Below, one piece after another: positions 1 through 4,856 of a stretch of DNA of 7,278 nucleotides. The position numbers and the translations under genes are program-made. The notes below the pieces were generated by a model. It searched no databases. It had not been told where the DNA came from and saw only the letters and a list, made by a program, of their open reading frames with translations. This DNA comes from Ruminococcus flavefaciens (GTDB lineage Bacteria > Bacillota_A > Clostridia > Oscillospirales > Ruminococcaceae), in NCBI GenBank assembly GCA_004556875.1, contig SFFP01000088.1:1-7278 (forward strand). The letters are read 5' to 3'. Positions within the stretch are counted from its first letter, which is position 1, and every line of letters starts with the position of its first letter.

Positions 1-833
1 AAAGCATGGCACACAGGCTCTTCCTTTCCGAATTCGGAAAGATCATATACTGCCTTATGCTGAGCGAGAAAGGCTTCTGTATCACTGAGATCGTCGATTA
101 TCTCACTGCTCTCAAAATCAGCAATGGACAGAGCCGCAAGCATTGCTATTTCATAGCGTTTGCCGTACTTCTTTCCCTTTTTGAGCATACTGTCGTAAAG
201 CTCTCTGAACTTTCCGCACTTTTCTTCGGGTGTACCGTCAGCCATAGCAAGCACATGAGATACTGACTGTATGCTGTTCTTGTCAGCACTGCCCTTGAGA
301 AGCTTATAGCACTTTTCCATATCATCTATGAGCTGATCATCGGATTTTTCGGAAAATGCAAGCATCACAGCAAAAGCAACATCCTCCTTAGTCGTAAGGA
401 TACGGTGCTCTTTTTTCATTCTGTCGTATATCTGCCGTCCGCGTCTGATGTATTCCTCGGTTCTTTCGGCAGGCACTACTCTTACGAGAAGCATCGACAG
501 CAGGGCAAGATGCTCAGAGTTGGTAAAATATTTCTTCATCGTCTCATAACAATCCAGACACCGAGTCATTTCTCCGCTCGGATCATCACTCACCGATATA
601 AGCGACGCTATCAGCGGACGAACGGTACTGCGGAAGCTGGAGAGCATTTTGGGATTTTCCTTGATAAGTGACAGGCTGGCTTTGAATTTACTCAGATCAA
701 ACTCTGCATCTGCCGCACAGAAAACACTTGTGCAGACAGGATAAAGGATATCGCGCTCAAGCGGATACAGGTCGGTAAACAACCCCAGATTGAGCAGATA
801 CTTGTCGCAGAGATTTTTGAGAAGCTCCTTCAT
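1..833 (-). CDS. DUF4003-like protein of unknown function (3' end missing)
   Basis: The frame is open from ATG at 833 to the left edge, giving 277 residues with no stop. The start is supported by AAGGAGG six bases upstream. The protein has no signal peptide or membrane segment and looks cytoplasmic and almost wholly helical. Residues 104-118 (TNSEHLALLSMLLVR), 134-159 (QIYDRMKK-EHRILTTKEDVAFAVMLAF) and 173-197 (EKCYKLLKG...IQSVSHVLAM) resemble the DUF4003 family of Firmicutes as I remember it; this is recall, not a search result. Family members run to a little over 300 residues, so probably only a few dozen C-terminal residues are outside the window. No catalytic motif is visible, and I assign no function. 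It is transcribed alone from the promoter at 1056-1084 through a long leader. The opposite-strand frames over this region are shadows. Confidence 0.72.
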   Translation of the reverse strand, partial: MKELLKNLCDKYLLNLGLFTDLYPLERDILYPVCTSVFCAADAEFDLSKFKASLSLIKENPKMLSSFRSTVRPLIASLISVSDDPSGEMTRCLDCYETMKKYFTNSEHLALLSMLLVRVVPAERTEEYIRRGRQIYDRMKKEHRILTTKEDVAFAVMLAFSEKSDDQLIDDMEKCYKLLKGSADKNSIQSVSHVLAMADGTPEEKCGKFRELYDSMLKKGKKYGKRYEIAMLAALSIADFESSEIIDDLSDTEAFLAQHKAVYDLSEFGKEEPVCHA

Positions 834-1049
834 GGCGCACCTCCTTAGCTTTTCATAGTTAAAATCAGTATGTCATCAACTGCCGCCGCAAGGCAGTTTT
901 TTGAACCGACATGATCAATGTAACGGAATAACACCTTTGTGTTGATCCGCATTTCCCCTTATTATGTATAATTGTTACGATATGAGCATAAATGATAATG
1001 ATAATGTCTATTTTATTAGTAATGCCATACGGCTATCCCGAACATTCAC
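834..1049 (-). promoter_or_regulatory. Long structured 5' leader of the DUF4003-like gene
   Basis: About 215 nt separate the predicted transcription start (near 1049) from the ATG at 833. Read on the minus strand, two stem systems can form. One pairs CGGA-AACAC with GTGTT-TCCG at 949-924, with a 2x2 internal loop. The other pairs AACTGCC with GGCAGTT at 898-878, and this is enclosed by a short ATGTC/GACAT helix. The SD follows directly. No known riboswitch consensus is recognised. The length and stems suggest post-transcriptional control, but this is inference. Confidence 0.4.
878..902 (+). terminator. Intrinsic terminator-like hairpin, plus orientation
   Basis: The perfect 7-bp stem AACTGCC/GGCAGTT (878-884 and 892-898) has a 7-base loop and runs into six T residues (897-902) on the plus strand. 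No plus-strand gene ends here. It would stop rightward transcription that is antisense to the DUF4003-like gene. On the minus strand the same stem lies in that gene's leader and has no T tract after it. Its real role is therefore uncertain. Confidence 0.45.
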
Positions 1050-1055
1050 ACAGTT

Positions 1056-1084
1056 ATTATACCACATCACAACCACAATTTCAA
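1056..1084 (-). promoter_or_regulatory. Sigma-A promoter of the DUF4003-like gene, with UP-like element
   Basis: On the minus strand TTGAAA (1084-1079) and TATAAT (1061-1056) are exactly 17 bases apart, with an extended TGG in front of the -10. Upstream of the -35, positions 1085-1113 carry alternating A and T tracts that resemble an UP element. It faces the gene starting at 833. Confidence 0.75.
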
Positions 1085-1138
1085 CCAAAAAATTGTAAAA
1101 ATTTTGTTTTTTCGTGCAAAACCTATGATTGGAGGAAG

Positions 1139-1166
1139 AAAAAAGCTGTACTTCATCAAGTACAGC
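1139..1166 (-). terminator. Strong intrinsic terminator of the small RNA
   Basis: The perfect 9-bp stem GCTGTACTT/AAGTACAGC (1166-1158 and 1153-1145, minus orientation) has a GATG tetraloop and is followed by six T residues (1144-1139). It ends the small RNA described here, and would also stop any transcript reading on from the GH16 gene. In the plus direction the tail is only CCTTTCT, so termination is mainly leftward. Confidence 0.85.
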
Positions 1167-1284
1167 CCTTTCTGATTTGTCCCTTACAACAAATTTCTAT
1201 ATCTTATACGGAAGTGCAGTTCCGCATAAAAAGCAGGTCAAAGCTTTGATAAAGTGCTGTTATCCGCCTTTTCCGCCTTCTACA
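1139..1284 (-). ncRNA. Candidate free-standing small RNA of about 145 nt, family not recognised
   Basis: A complete promoter (1319-1291) and a strong terminator (1166-1139) bracket about 145 nt that has no convincing open frame. The longest ATG frame in the correct orientation is a few codons with no SD. Near the 5' end the octamer AAGGCGGA occurs twice, one base apart (1279-1272 and 1270-1263), in a stretch with no obvious partner. Next come the palindrome CAAAGCTTTG, a 12-bp hairpin with G-U wobbles (1231-1220 paired with 1213-1202, loop CTGCAC) and a 6-bp ATTTGT/ACAAAT hairpin. The terminator hairpin closes the RNA. It does not look like 6S, since the ends do not pair. The SRP RNA, tmRNA and RNase P signatures are absent. 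A trans-acting regulatory RNA is plausible but unproven. Confidence 0.6.
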
Positions 1285-1290
1285 AAGTAA

Positions 1291-1319
1291 ATTATATTAT
1301 TGCATTTCTGATAAATCAA
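1291..1319 (-). promoter_or_regulatory. Sigma-A promoter of the candidate small RNA
   Basis: On the minus strand TTGATT (1319-1314) and TATAAT (1296-1291) are separated by exactly 17 bases. No extended TG precedes the -10. The predicted start is about 1284. It lies more than 150 bases downstream of the GH16 stop and well before the DUF4003-like promoter, so it serves the small RNA. Confidence 0.72.
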
Positions 1320-1352
1320 GCCTTTTATTGCGAAACAGATATTAAACTTTCC

Positions 1353-1454
1353 AAAAAATGCGGTGTTTTTCTATTTTGAGGACATTAAAATACTATTACG
1401 TCACTTAAAAACTGCTTGTATTTACCATTTCTGATTATCTCTACCGCATTTTTT
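1353..1454 (-). repeat. 12-bp perfect inverted repeat with long loop, downstream of the GH16 gene
   Basis: The arms AAAAAATGCGGT (1353-1364) and ACCGCATTTTTT (1443-1454) are perfect reverse complements 78 bases apart. In the GH16 transcript the second arm ends in six U residues, so it could act as a long-looped terminator. A nested AAATAC/GTATTT pair (1423-1418 and 1393-1388) would shorten the effective loop. It starts 23 bases after the GH16 stop codon. A loop this long is atypical for an intrinsic terminator, so the role is only suggested. Confidence 0.4.
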
Positions 1455-1477
1455 ACACATTTAGTTCAATTTCCGCA

Positions 1478-2902
1478 TTAATTCCATGTGATGTCCGAAA
1501 TAGTGATCTCATGCTGTCCCAGTGAAGCGGCATCGTCAATATTTCCGAGCTGGAATTTGATATCAGCCTTCATATCATTCGGGAACACTACATCAAAGCT
1601 GTAATGCTTCTTTTCGGGAGTGAGAGCCAGTTTTTCGTCAAGATAGCGTGTATAGGTACTGTCCTCAGCCGTAAGCACCATGCTTCGCTCAACAGTAGAA
1701 CTTATATCAAAACTGATGGTATGCTTCTCCCCTGCCTTGACTTCACGAGCTCTGAGAAGTCCCATTACACCGTATTCAAGGGTACCTGCATTCTTCACAG
1801 TCACAACAGTACAGCCCTCTTTGTTAGCTACAGAAGCGTCAGCTCCCTCAATGTAATTATCAAGCGGAAGCGAAGTCATTTCTGTTGGCGTGAACTCAGA
1901 ACCCGTTTTTTCGTAAACTCTTACGTAATCTATATTGAAGTCCTTCTCGCCGTCGGCAAAAATGGTCGGGTCGCCATAGATACCGTCGATGCCGTCAAAA
2001 TGTCCGCCCACGGCTAAATTGAGTATAATATAGAAGTTCTGGTCAAATGGCGCAGGATAGCTGAAACCGTCGGAATACCAGTCGGTCTGAGTGCTGTAAA
2101 GCACATCATCAACGTACCAGCGTATCTCGCCGCGCTCCCACTCTATACTGTATGTATGCCAGTTCTGAGTACCGTCGCCCTCGGTGAATTTATAATCATT
2201 TGTAAGATAGGTATTGTTCGGCCATGCGCCCCCAAAGTGGATAGTTCCGCATATCTTTTCGGGAGTGCTTCCCCAGCCCTCCATGATATCTATCTCGCCC
2301 GATGATGCCCAGCCGCCGTATGCGCTGTCCTCGGGAAGCATCCATATTGCAGGCCACAGCGATTTTCCTGAGCTGCATTTCGCCCTTACCTCTATCCTGC
2401 CGCCGCAGGTCGAGAATTTATGAGCTGTAGAGATACGCGATGATGTATAATCATAGCTTCCCTGCACTTCATCAGTCCATTTTTCGTGCTTTGCCGCAAT
2501 AGTGAGGATACCGTCCTTTACAGCGGTATTTTCAGAGGTGTAGAACTGCTGTTCATTATTTCCCCAGCCATTGGTTATATAATTGCCGTTGTCGTCGAGC
2601 TTCCAGTTGCCGAGCTCATACGACCACTTGTCCATATCAAGAGTATTTCCATCAAATTCGTCGCTCCAGACAAGCTTATAGCCGTCTGTATCAGCTTCAC
2701 CGATATCCATGCCGAGAAGGAAATTACTGAGTTTTTCAAGCTCAGCCGCCGAAGCGCCGTTTTTTCGCGCGCTTACCATGTCAAAAATATCAACAGCACC
2801 GTCGCTGTTATAGTCCATGCGGACAGCGCCGTCTGCACAGACCGAAGCCGGAACCGCCGCAGCAATTACTGCCGCAGCCGCAATAGCCTTAATATACTTC
2901 AT
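1478..2902 (-). CDS. Secreted GH16 endo-beta-1,3(4)-glucanase (laminarinase type) with half-dockerin and CBM4/9-like module
   Basis: This protein of 474 residues hydrolyses beta-1,3 or mixed-linkage beta-glucans outside the cell. Residues 1-23 form a signal peptide, with likely cleavage after VCA. Residues 30-41 are one EF-hand-type calcium loop of the dockerin kind, with ligands D30, N32, D34, D38 and D41. The helix that follows (52-64) lacks a second loop. Residues 75-331 are the GH16 domain: WPAIWMLP at 183-190 and the catalytic GEIDIMEGWG at 202-211. E203 is the nucleophile, D205 the assisting residue and E208 the acid/base. The extra methionine in EIDIME marks the beta-bulge laminarinase group rather than classical lichenases. 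Residues 340-474 form a beta-rich module like CBM4/9, ending DITWN. GGAGG lies eight bases before the ATG at 2902. The gene is monocistronic from the promoter at 2946-2974. The exact glucan specificity cannot be read from the sequence. Confidence 0.93.
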   Translation of the reverse strand: MKYIKAIAAAAVIAAAVPASVCADGAVRMDYNSDGAVDIFDMVSARKNGASAAELEKLSNFLLGMDIGEADTDGYKLVWSDEFDGNTLDMDKWSYELGNWKLDDNGNYITNGWGNNEQQFYTSENTAVKDGILTIAAKHEKWTDEVQGSYDYTSSRISTAHKFSTCGGRIEVRAKCSSGKSLWPAIWMLPEDSAYGGWASSGEIDIMEGWGSTPEKICGTIHFGGAWPNNTYLTNDYKFTEGDGTQNWHTYSIEWERGEIRWYVDDVLYSTQTDWYSDGFSYPAPFDQNFYIILNLAVGGHFDGIDGIYGDPTIFADGEKDFNIDYVRVYEKTGSEFTPTEMTSLPLDNYIEGADASVANKEGCTVVTVKNAGTLEYGVMGLLRAREVKAGEKHTISFDISSTVERSMVLTAEDSTYTRYLDEKLALTPEKKHYSFDVVFPNDMKADIKFQLGNIDDAASLGQHEITISDITWN

Positions 2903-2945
2903 ACTTACCGCCTCCGCTAATTGAAAAATGATGCTTTACGCCATA

Positions 2946-2974
2946 ATTCTAACATTTATGCCCTGCTCTGTCAA
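2946..2974 (-). promoter_or_regulatory. Sigma-A promoter of the GH16 gene
   Basis: On the minus strand a consensus TTGACA (2974-2969) and TAGAAT (2951-2946) are 17 bases apart, with an extended TGT before the -10. The transcript would start near 2939, giving a leader of roughly 37 nt with GGAGG at 2915-2911. I saw no clear CcpA cre site over it. Confidence 0.8.
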
Positions 2975-3026
2975 GCATGATCTTGTTTTTTATGTGCAAA
3001 AAGCCTATTTTTGAACATATATCGGA

Positions 3027-3082
3027 CGGCATTTAATTGCATTTCGGCAACTTTTCGGCTTTTTACTTGAAATAAAAAAAGC
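3027..3082. repeat. Short direct repeats and AT dyad in the divergent control region
   Basis: Between the two divergent -35 boxes lie GCATTT-AATT-GCATTT (3029-3044), two copies of TTTCGGC (3042-3048 and 3053-3059), and the dyad GCTTTTT/AAAAAGC (3058-3064 and 3076-3082). The dyad straddles the -35 of the lipoprotein promoter. They could be regulator-binding sites, but they are short and the region is AT-rich, so chance is a real alternative. Confidence 0.2.
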
Positions 3083-3095
3083 TCCATGATATAAT
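3067..3095 (+). promoter_or_regulatory. Sigma-A promoter of the lipoprotein gene
   Basis: TTGAAA (3067-3072) and TATAAT (3090-3095) are 17 bases apart, with an extended TGA before the -10. The transcript would start near 3102, leaving a leader of about 65 nt. That leader contains a small imperfect hairpin (CCG-CAC/GTG-CGG) before the SD at 3156-3160. Confidence 0.78.
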
Positions 3096-3167
3096 GATAA
3101 TTGATTTGTGTTCCGAGCACTTATGGTGAACGGTTTTACATATATAAAATAATACGGAGGATCTGAT

Positions 3168-3854
3168 ATGAAAAAGATAATTTCATCTGCTGCTGTCTGC
3201 TCAATAGCAATGTGCATGCTTGCTTCATGCGGCAGCAAGGACAGCGGTGATAAAAAAGAAAAAGCCTCTAAGGCAGTTGACCTTACAGGAAAATGGGCAA
3301 TGGAAAACAAAGGAAACGAAACCGTTGAAAACGGCGGAATTATCCTTACCGATGACGGAAAAGGCTCTATCTACGCTGACAGCTCAAAAATAATGTACTT
3401 CACCGATGACGGCTTTGCAGTAGGAATGGGCGACAATATGACTGTTCTTTCTAAGGAATACTTCAAGGAAGAAGGCAAAACACTTACTGTCGACGTTATG
3501 GGAAATGAACTGCTCGTTATAACAAAGCTCGACGATACAGAGGGATACGATGGTCTTTACTCACTTGACGGCGGCACACTCTATGACGGTATCATTCAGG
3601 GTATGTCAAAAGGCGATGAAGAAGACGTTCCCGAAAACGTTGATATCACTCTTGATTTCGACGGAACTCACAGCGAAGTTGTTTTCAACGACCTTTTCAA
3701 TTACTCTGTAAAGGGCGATAAGCTCACTTTAACAGGTTATTCGGGATTAATGGGTCTCGACGCTAAGGAAGGAACTGCCGACTTCAAGCTTGAAGGCGAT
3801 ACGCTCACAATTACTTCCTCAACAAATACTGAAACCCTCACCCGTGTAAAATAA
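3168..3854 (+). CDS. Surface lipoprotein with two lipocalin-like (DUF5640-type) lobes, function unknown
   Basis: The protein is 228 residues. It begins with a lipoprotein signal peptide (MKK, hydrophobic stretch, lipobox LASC at 18-21), so C21 should be lipidated and the protein anchored on the outer face of the membrane. A charged Ser/Lys-rich linker (22-36) leads to two similar beta-rich lobes. Lobe 1 runs from about GKWAMENKG (41-49) to LLVITKL (115-121). Lobe 2 runs from GLYSLDGG (129-136) to LTITSSTNTETLTRV (213-227). The pattern YSVKGDKLTLTG followed by FKLEGDTLTIT in lobe 2 is typical of small lipocalin-like or DUF5640 domains common in Ruminococcus surface proteins. The core is acidic. 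No catalytic residues stand out, and a binding role is a guess. GGAGG lies seven bases before the ATG. The gene has its own promoter and a terminator directly after the stop. Confidence 0.85.
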   Translation: MKKIISSAAVCSIAMCMLASCGSKDSGDKKEKASKAVDLTGKWAMENKGNETVENGGIILTDDGKGSIYADSSKIMYFTDDGFAVGMGDNMTVLSKEYFKEEGKTLTVDVMGNELLVITKLDDTEGYDGLYSLDGGTLYDGIIQGMSKGDEEDVPENVDITLDFDGTHSEVVFNDLFNYSVKGDKLTLTGYSGLMGLDAKEGTADFKLEGDTLTITSSTNTETLTRVK

Positions 3855-3864
3855 ACGATCACTG

Positions 3865-3894
3865 AAAGCTGCCGTACTTCGGCAGCTTTTCTTG
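3865..3894 (+). terminator. Intrinsic terminator after the lipoprotein gene
   Basis: The perfect 10-bp stem AAAGCTGCCG/CGGCAGCTTT (3865-3874 and 3880-3889) has loop TACTT and a tail TTTTCTTG. It begins 11 bases after the lipoprotein stop and ends about 10 bases before the SD of the methyltransferase gene, so it probably limits read-through into that gene. Confidence 0.85.
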
Positions 3895-3903
3895 ATTAAA
3901 GAC

Positions 3904-3910
3904 AAAGGAG
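3904..3910 (+). promoter_or_regulatory. Ribosome binding site that fixes the methyltransferase start
   Basis: AAAGGAG sits five bases before the ATG at 3916. An upstream in-frame TTG at 3892 lies inside the terminator tail and has no SD. The ATG at 3916 is therefore preferred. Confidence 0.85.
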
Positions 3911-3915
3911 CACGT

Positions 3916-4716
3916 ATGGCTAACATAATCGAAATATCCGACATTTCCGCACATGAGCTTCTCCCATATACAGATACCTCAGAGCTTAAACTTGTACGCT
4001 CAGGTATATTTGTCGCAGAAAGTCCGAATGTCATAAGAACTGCATTAAATTGTGGATATACCCCGATTTCTCTGCTTATGGAACGTAAATATATTAATAA
4101 GACAAAAGATATCATTGAAAGCTGCGGCGATGTCCCTGTATATACCGCCGACACTCATATCCTTACAAAGCTTACAGGCTTTAAGATGACTCAGGGCGTA
4201 CTCTGCGCAATGCAGCGCAGAGAGCTCCTCTCCCCTGCAGATATCCTTGAAAAAGCCGAACGTATCGCTGTACTTGAGGATATCATGAATCAGACAAATA
4301 TCGGAGCGATCTTTCGTTCAGCTGCTGCCCTCGGCTTCGATGCGGTACTGCTTACAAACTCATGCAGCGACCCGTTGTTCCGCCGTTCCATACGCGTTAG
4401 TATGGGGACGGTTTTTCAGCTTCCGTGGACTTATCTGAAAGCTCCCGCACCATACTATATAAATGAACTGAAGGAACACGGCTTTTCAACAGCTGCAATG
4501 GCGCTGAGAAATGATACGGTCAGAATTGATGACCCAAAGCTGTCTGCCGAAAGAAAGCTTGCGGTGCTTCTCGGTACTGAAGGCAGCGGTCTGAACGCCG
4601 AAACTATCACATCCTGCGACTATACTATAAAGATACCCATGCAAAATGGTGTAGACTCGTTAAACGTCGCAGCAGCGAGCGCTGTCGCCTTCTGGCAATT
4701 AAGCAAAAAGTGCTAA
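3916..4716 (+). CDS. SpoU/TrmH-family RNA 2'-O-methyltransferase
   Basis: The protein is 266 residues and should be a cytoplasmic SPOUT (knotted) enzyme that transfers a methyl group from S-adenosylmethionine to a ribose 2'-hydroxyl of rRNA or tRNA. Residues 25-100 form the N-terminal RNA-binding domain (VRSGIFVAESPNVIRTAL at 27-44). The catalytic domain shows all three SpoU motifs. Motif 1 is NQTNIGAIFRSAAALGF (125-141), with N128 and R134. Motif 2 is LLGTEGSGL (218-226). Motif 3 is IPMQNGVDSLNVAAA (240-254), with S248 and N250. Length and layout match YsgA-like or RlmB-like proteins of Firmicutes. The exact target nucleotide is not deducible, so no symbol is given. No promoter is visible between the preceding terminator and the gene. 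Expression probably depends on read-through or on an internal promoter. Confidence 0.93.
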   Translation: MANIIEISDISAHELLPYTDTSELKLVRSGIFVAESPNVIRTALNCGYTPISLLMERKYINKTKDIIESCGDVPVYTADTHILTKLTGFKMTQGVLCAMQRRELLSPADILEKAERIAVLEDIMNQTNIGAIFRSAAALGFDAVLLTNSCSDPLFRRSIRVSMGTVFQLPWTYLKAPAPYYINELKEHGFSTAAMALRNDTVRIDDPKLSAERKLAVLLGTEGSGLNAETITSCDYTIKIPMQNGVDSLNVAAASAVAFWQLSKKC

Positions 4717-4723
4717 TCTTCAC

Positions 4724-4745
4724 ATTTCAGAAAAATTTCTGAAAT
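4724..4745 (+). terminator. AT-rich hairpin after the methyltransferase gene, weak terminator
   Basis: ATTTCAGAAA (4724-4733) and TTTCTGAAAT (4736-4745) are perfect inverted repeats two bases apart; with a realistic loop about 8 bp can pair. The stem is AT-rich and the tail AATTTGG is a poor U tract. It could also protect the 3' end of the message. Its termination efficiency is doubtful. Confidence 0.4.
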
Positions 4746-4762
4746 AATTTGGACAAAATATA

Positions 4763-4791
4763 TTGAATTTTTCTATAACTTGTGGTATAAT
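4763..4791 (+). promoter_or_regulatory. Sigma-A promoter of the large secreted-protein gene
   Basis: TTGAAT (4763-4768) and TATAAT (4786-4791) are 17 bases apart, with an extended TGG before the -10. The predicted start is near 4798, giving a leader of just under 60 nt. Its -10 region shares the 13-mer TGTGGTATAATAA with the DUF4003-like promoter. Confidence 0.78.
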
Positions 4792-4807
4792 AATGGTGTA
4801 AGTTTAT

Positions 4808-4849
4808 CGGAGAACGGTAAACGCCTCCCCGTTTTCCGCGAAAAGGAGG
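4808..4849 (+). promoter_or_regulatory. Leader hairpin whose loop is complementary to the SD (possible pseudoknot)
   Basis: CGGAGAACGG (4808-4817) pairs with CCGTTTTCCG (4829-4838) over 10 bp with one G-U pair. The 11-base loop contains CCTCC (4824-4828), exactly complementary to the SD core GGAGG (4845-4849), which lies six bases after the stem. An H-type pseudoknot would hide the SD of the gene at 4857. It matches no riboswitch consensus I know, and its stem is longer than in preQ1-I. A regulatory function is inferred. Confidence 0.4.
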
Positions 4850-4856
4850 AATTCAA

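Noticed and set aside
6..671. Plus-strand open frames at 6-266 and 405-671
   Set aside because: They lie antisense to the continuous DUF4003-like frame, have no SD and show no recognisable domain.
992..1249. Plus-strand open frame of 85 codons
   Set aside because: It runs through the DUF4003-like promoter and the small-RNA terminator, has no SD and is of low-complexity composition.
1139..1284. Identification of the small RNA as 6S, SRP RNA or a T-box leader
   Set aside because: The 5' and 3' ends do not pair as in 6S. The SRP tetraloop consensus is absent, and no T-box TGG sequence or specifier stem is seen.
1604..2920. Plus-strand frames and a short minus-strand frame over the GH16 gene
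   Set aside because: They are shadows of a complete GH16 protein with intact catalytic motif; none has an SD or known domain.
3892..3915. Upstream TTG start for the methyltransferase
   Set aside because: It lies in the tail of the terminator and lacks an SD; ATG at 3916 has AAAGGAG at ideal spacing.
3005..4154. Minus-strand frames at 3005-3310 and 3819-4154
   Set aside because: They overlap well-supported plus-strand genes and a promoter region, without SD or domain support.
4808..4849. preQ1-I riboswitch upstream of the secreted-protein gene
   Set aside because: The stem is twice the usual length, and the A-rich tail and loop consensus of preQ1-I are missing.
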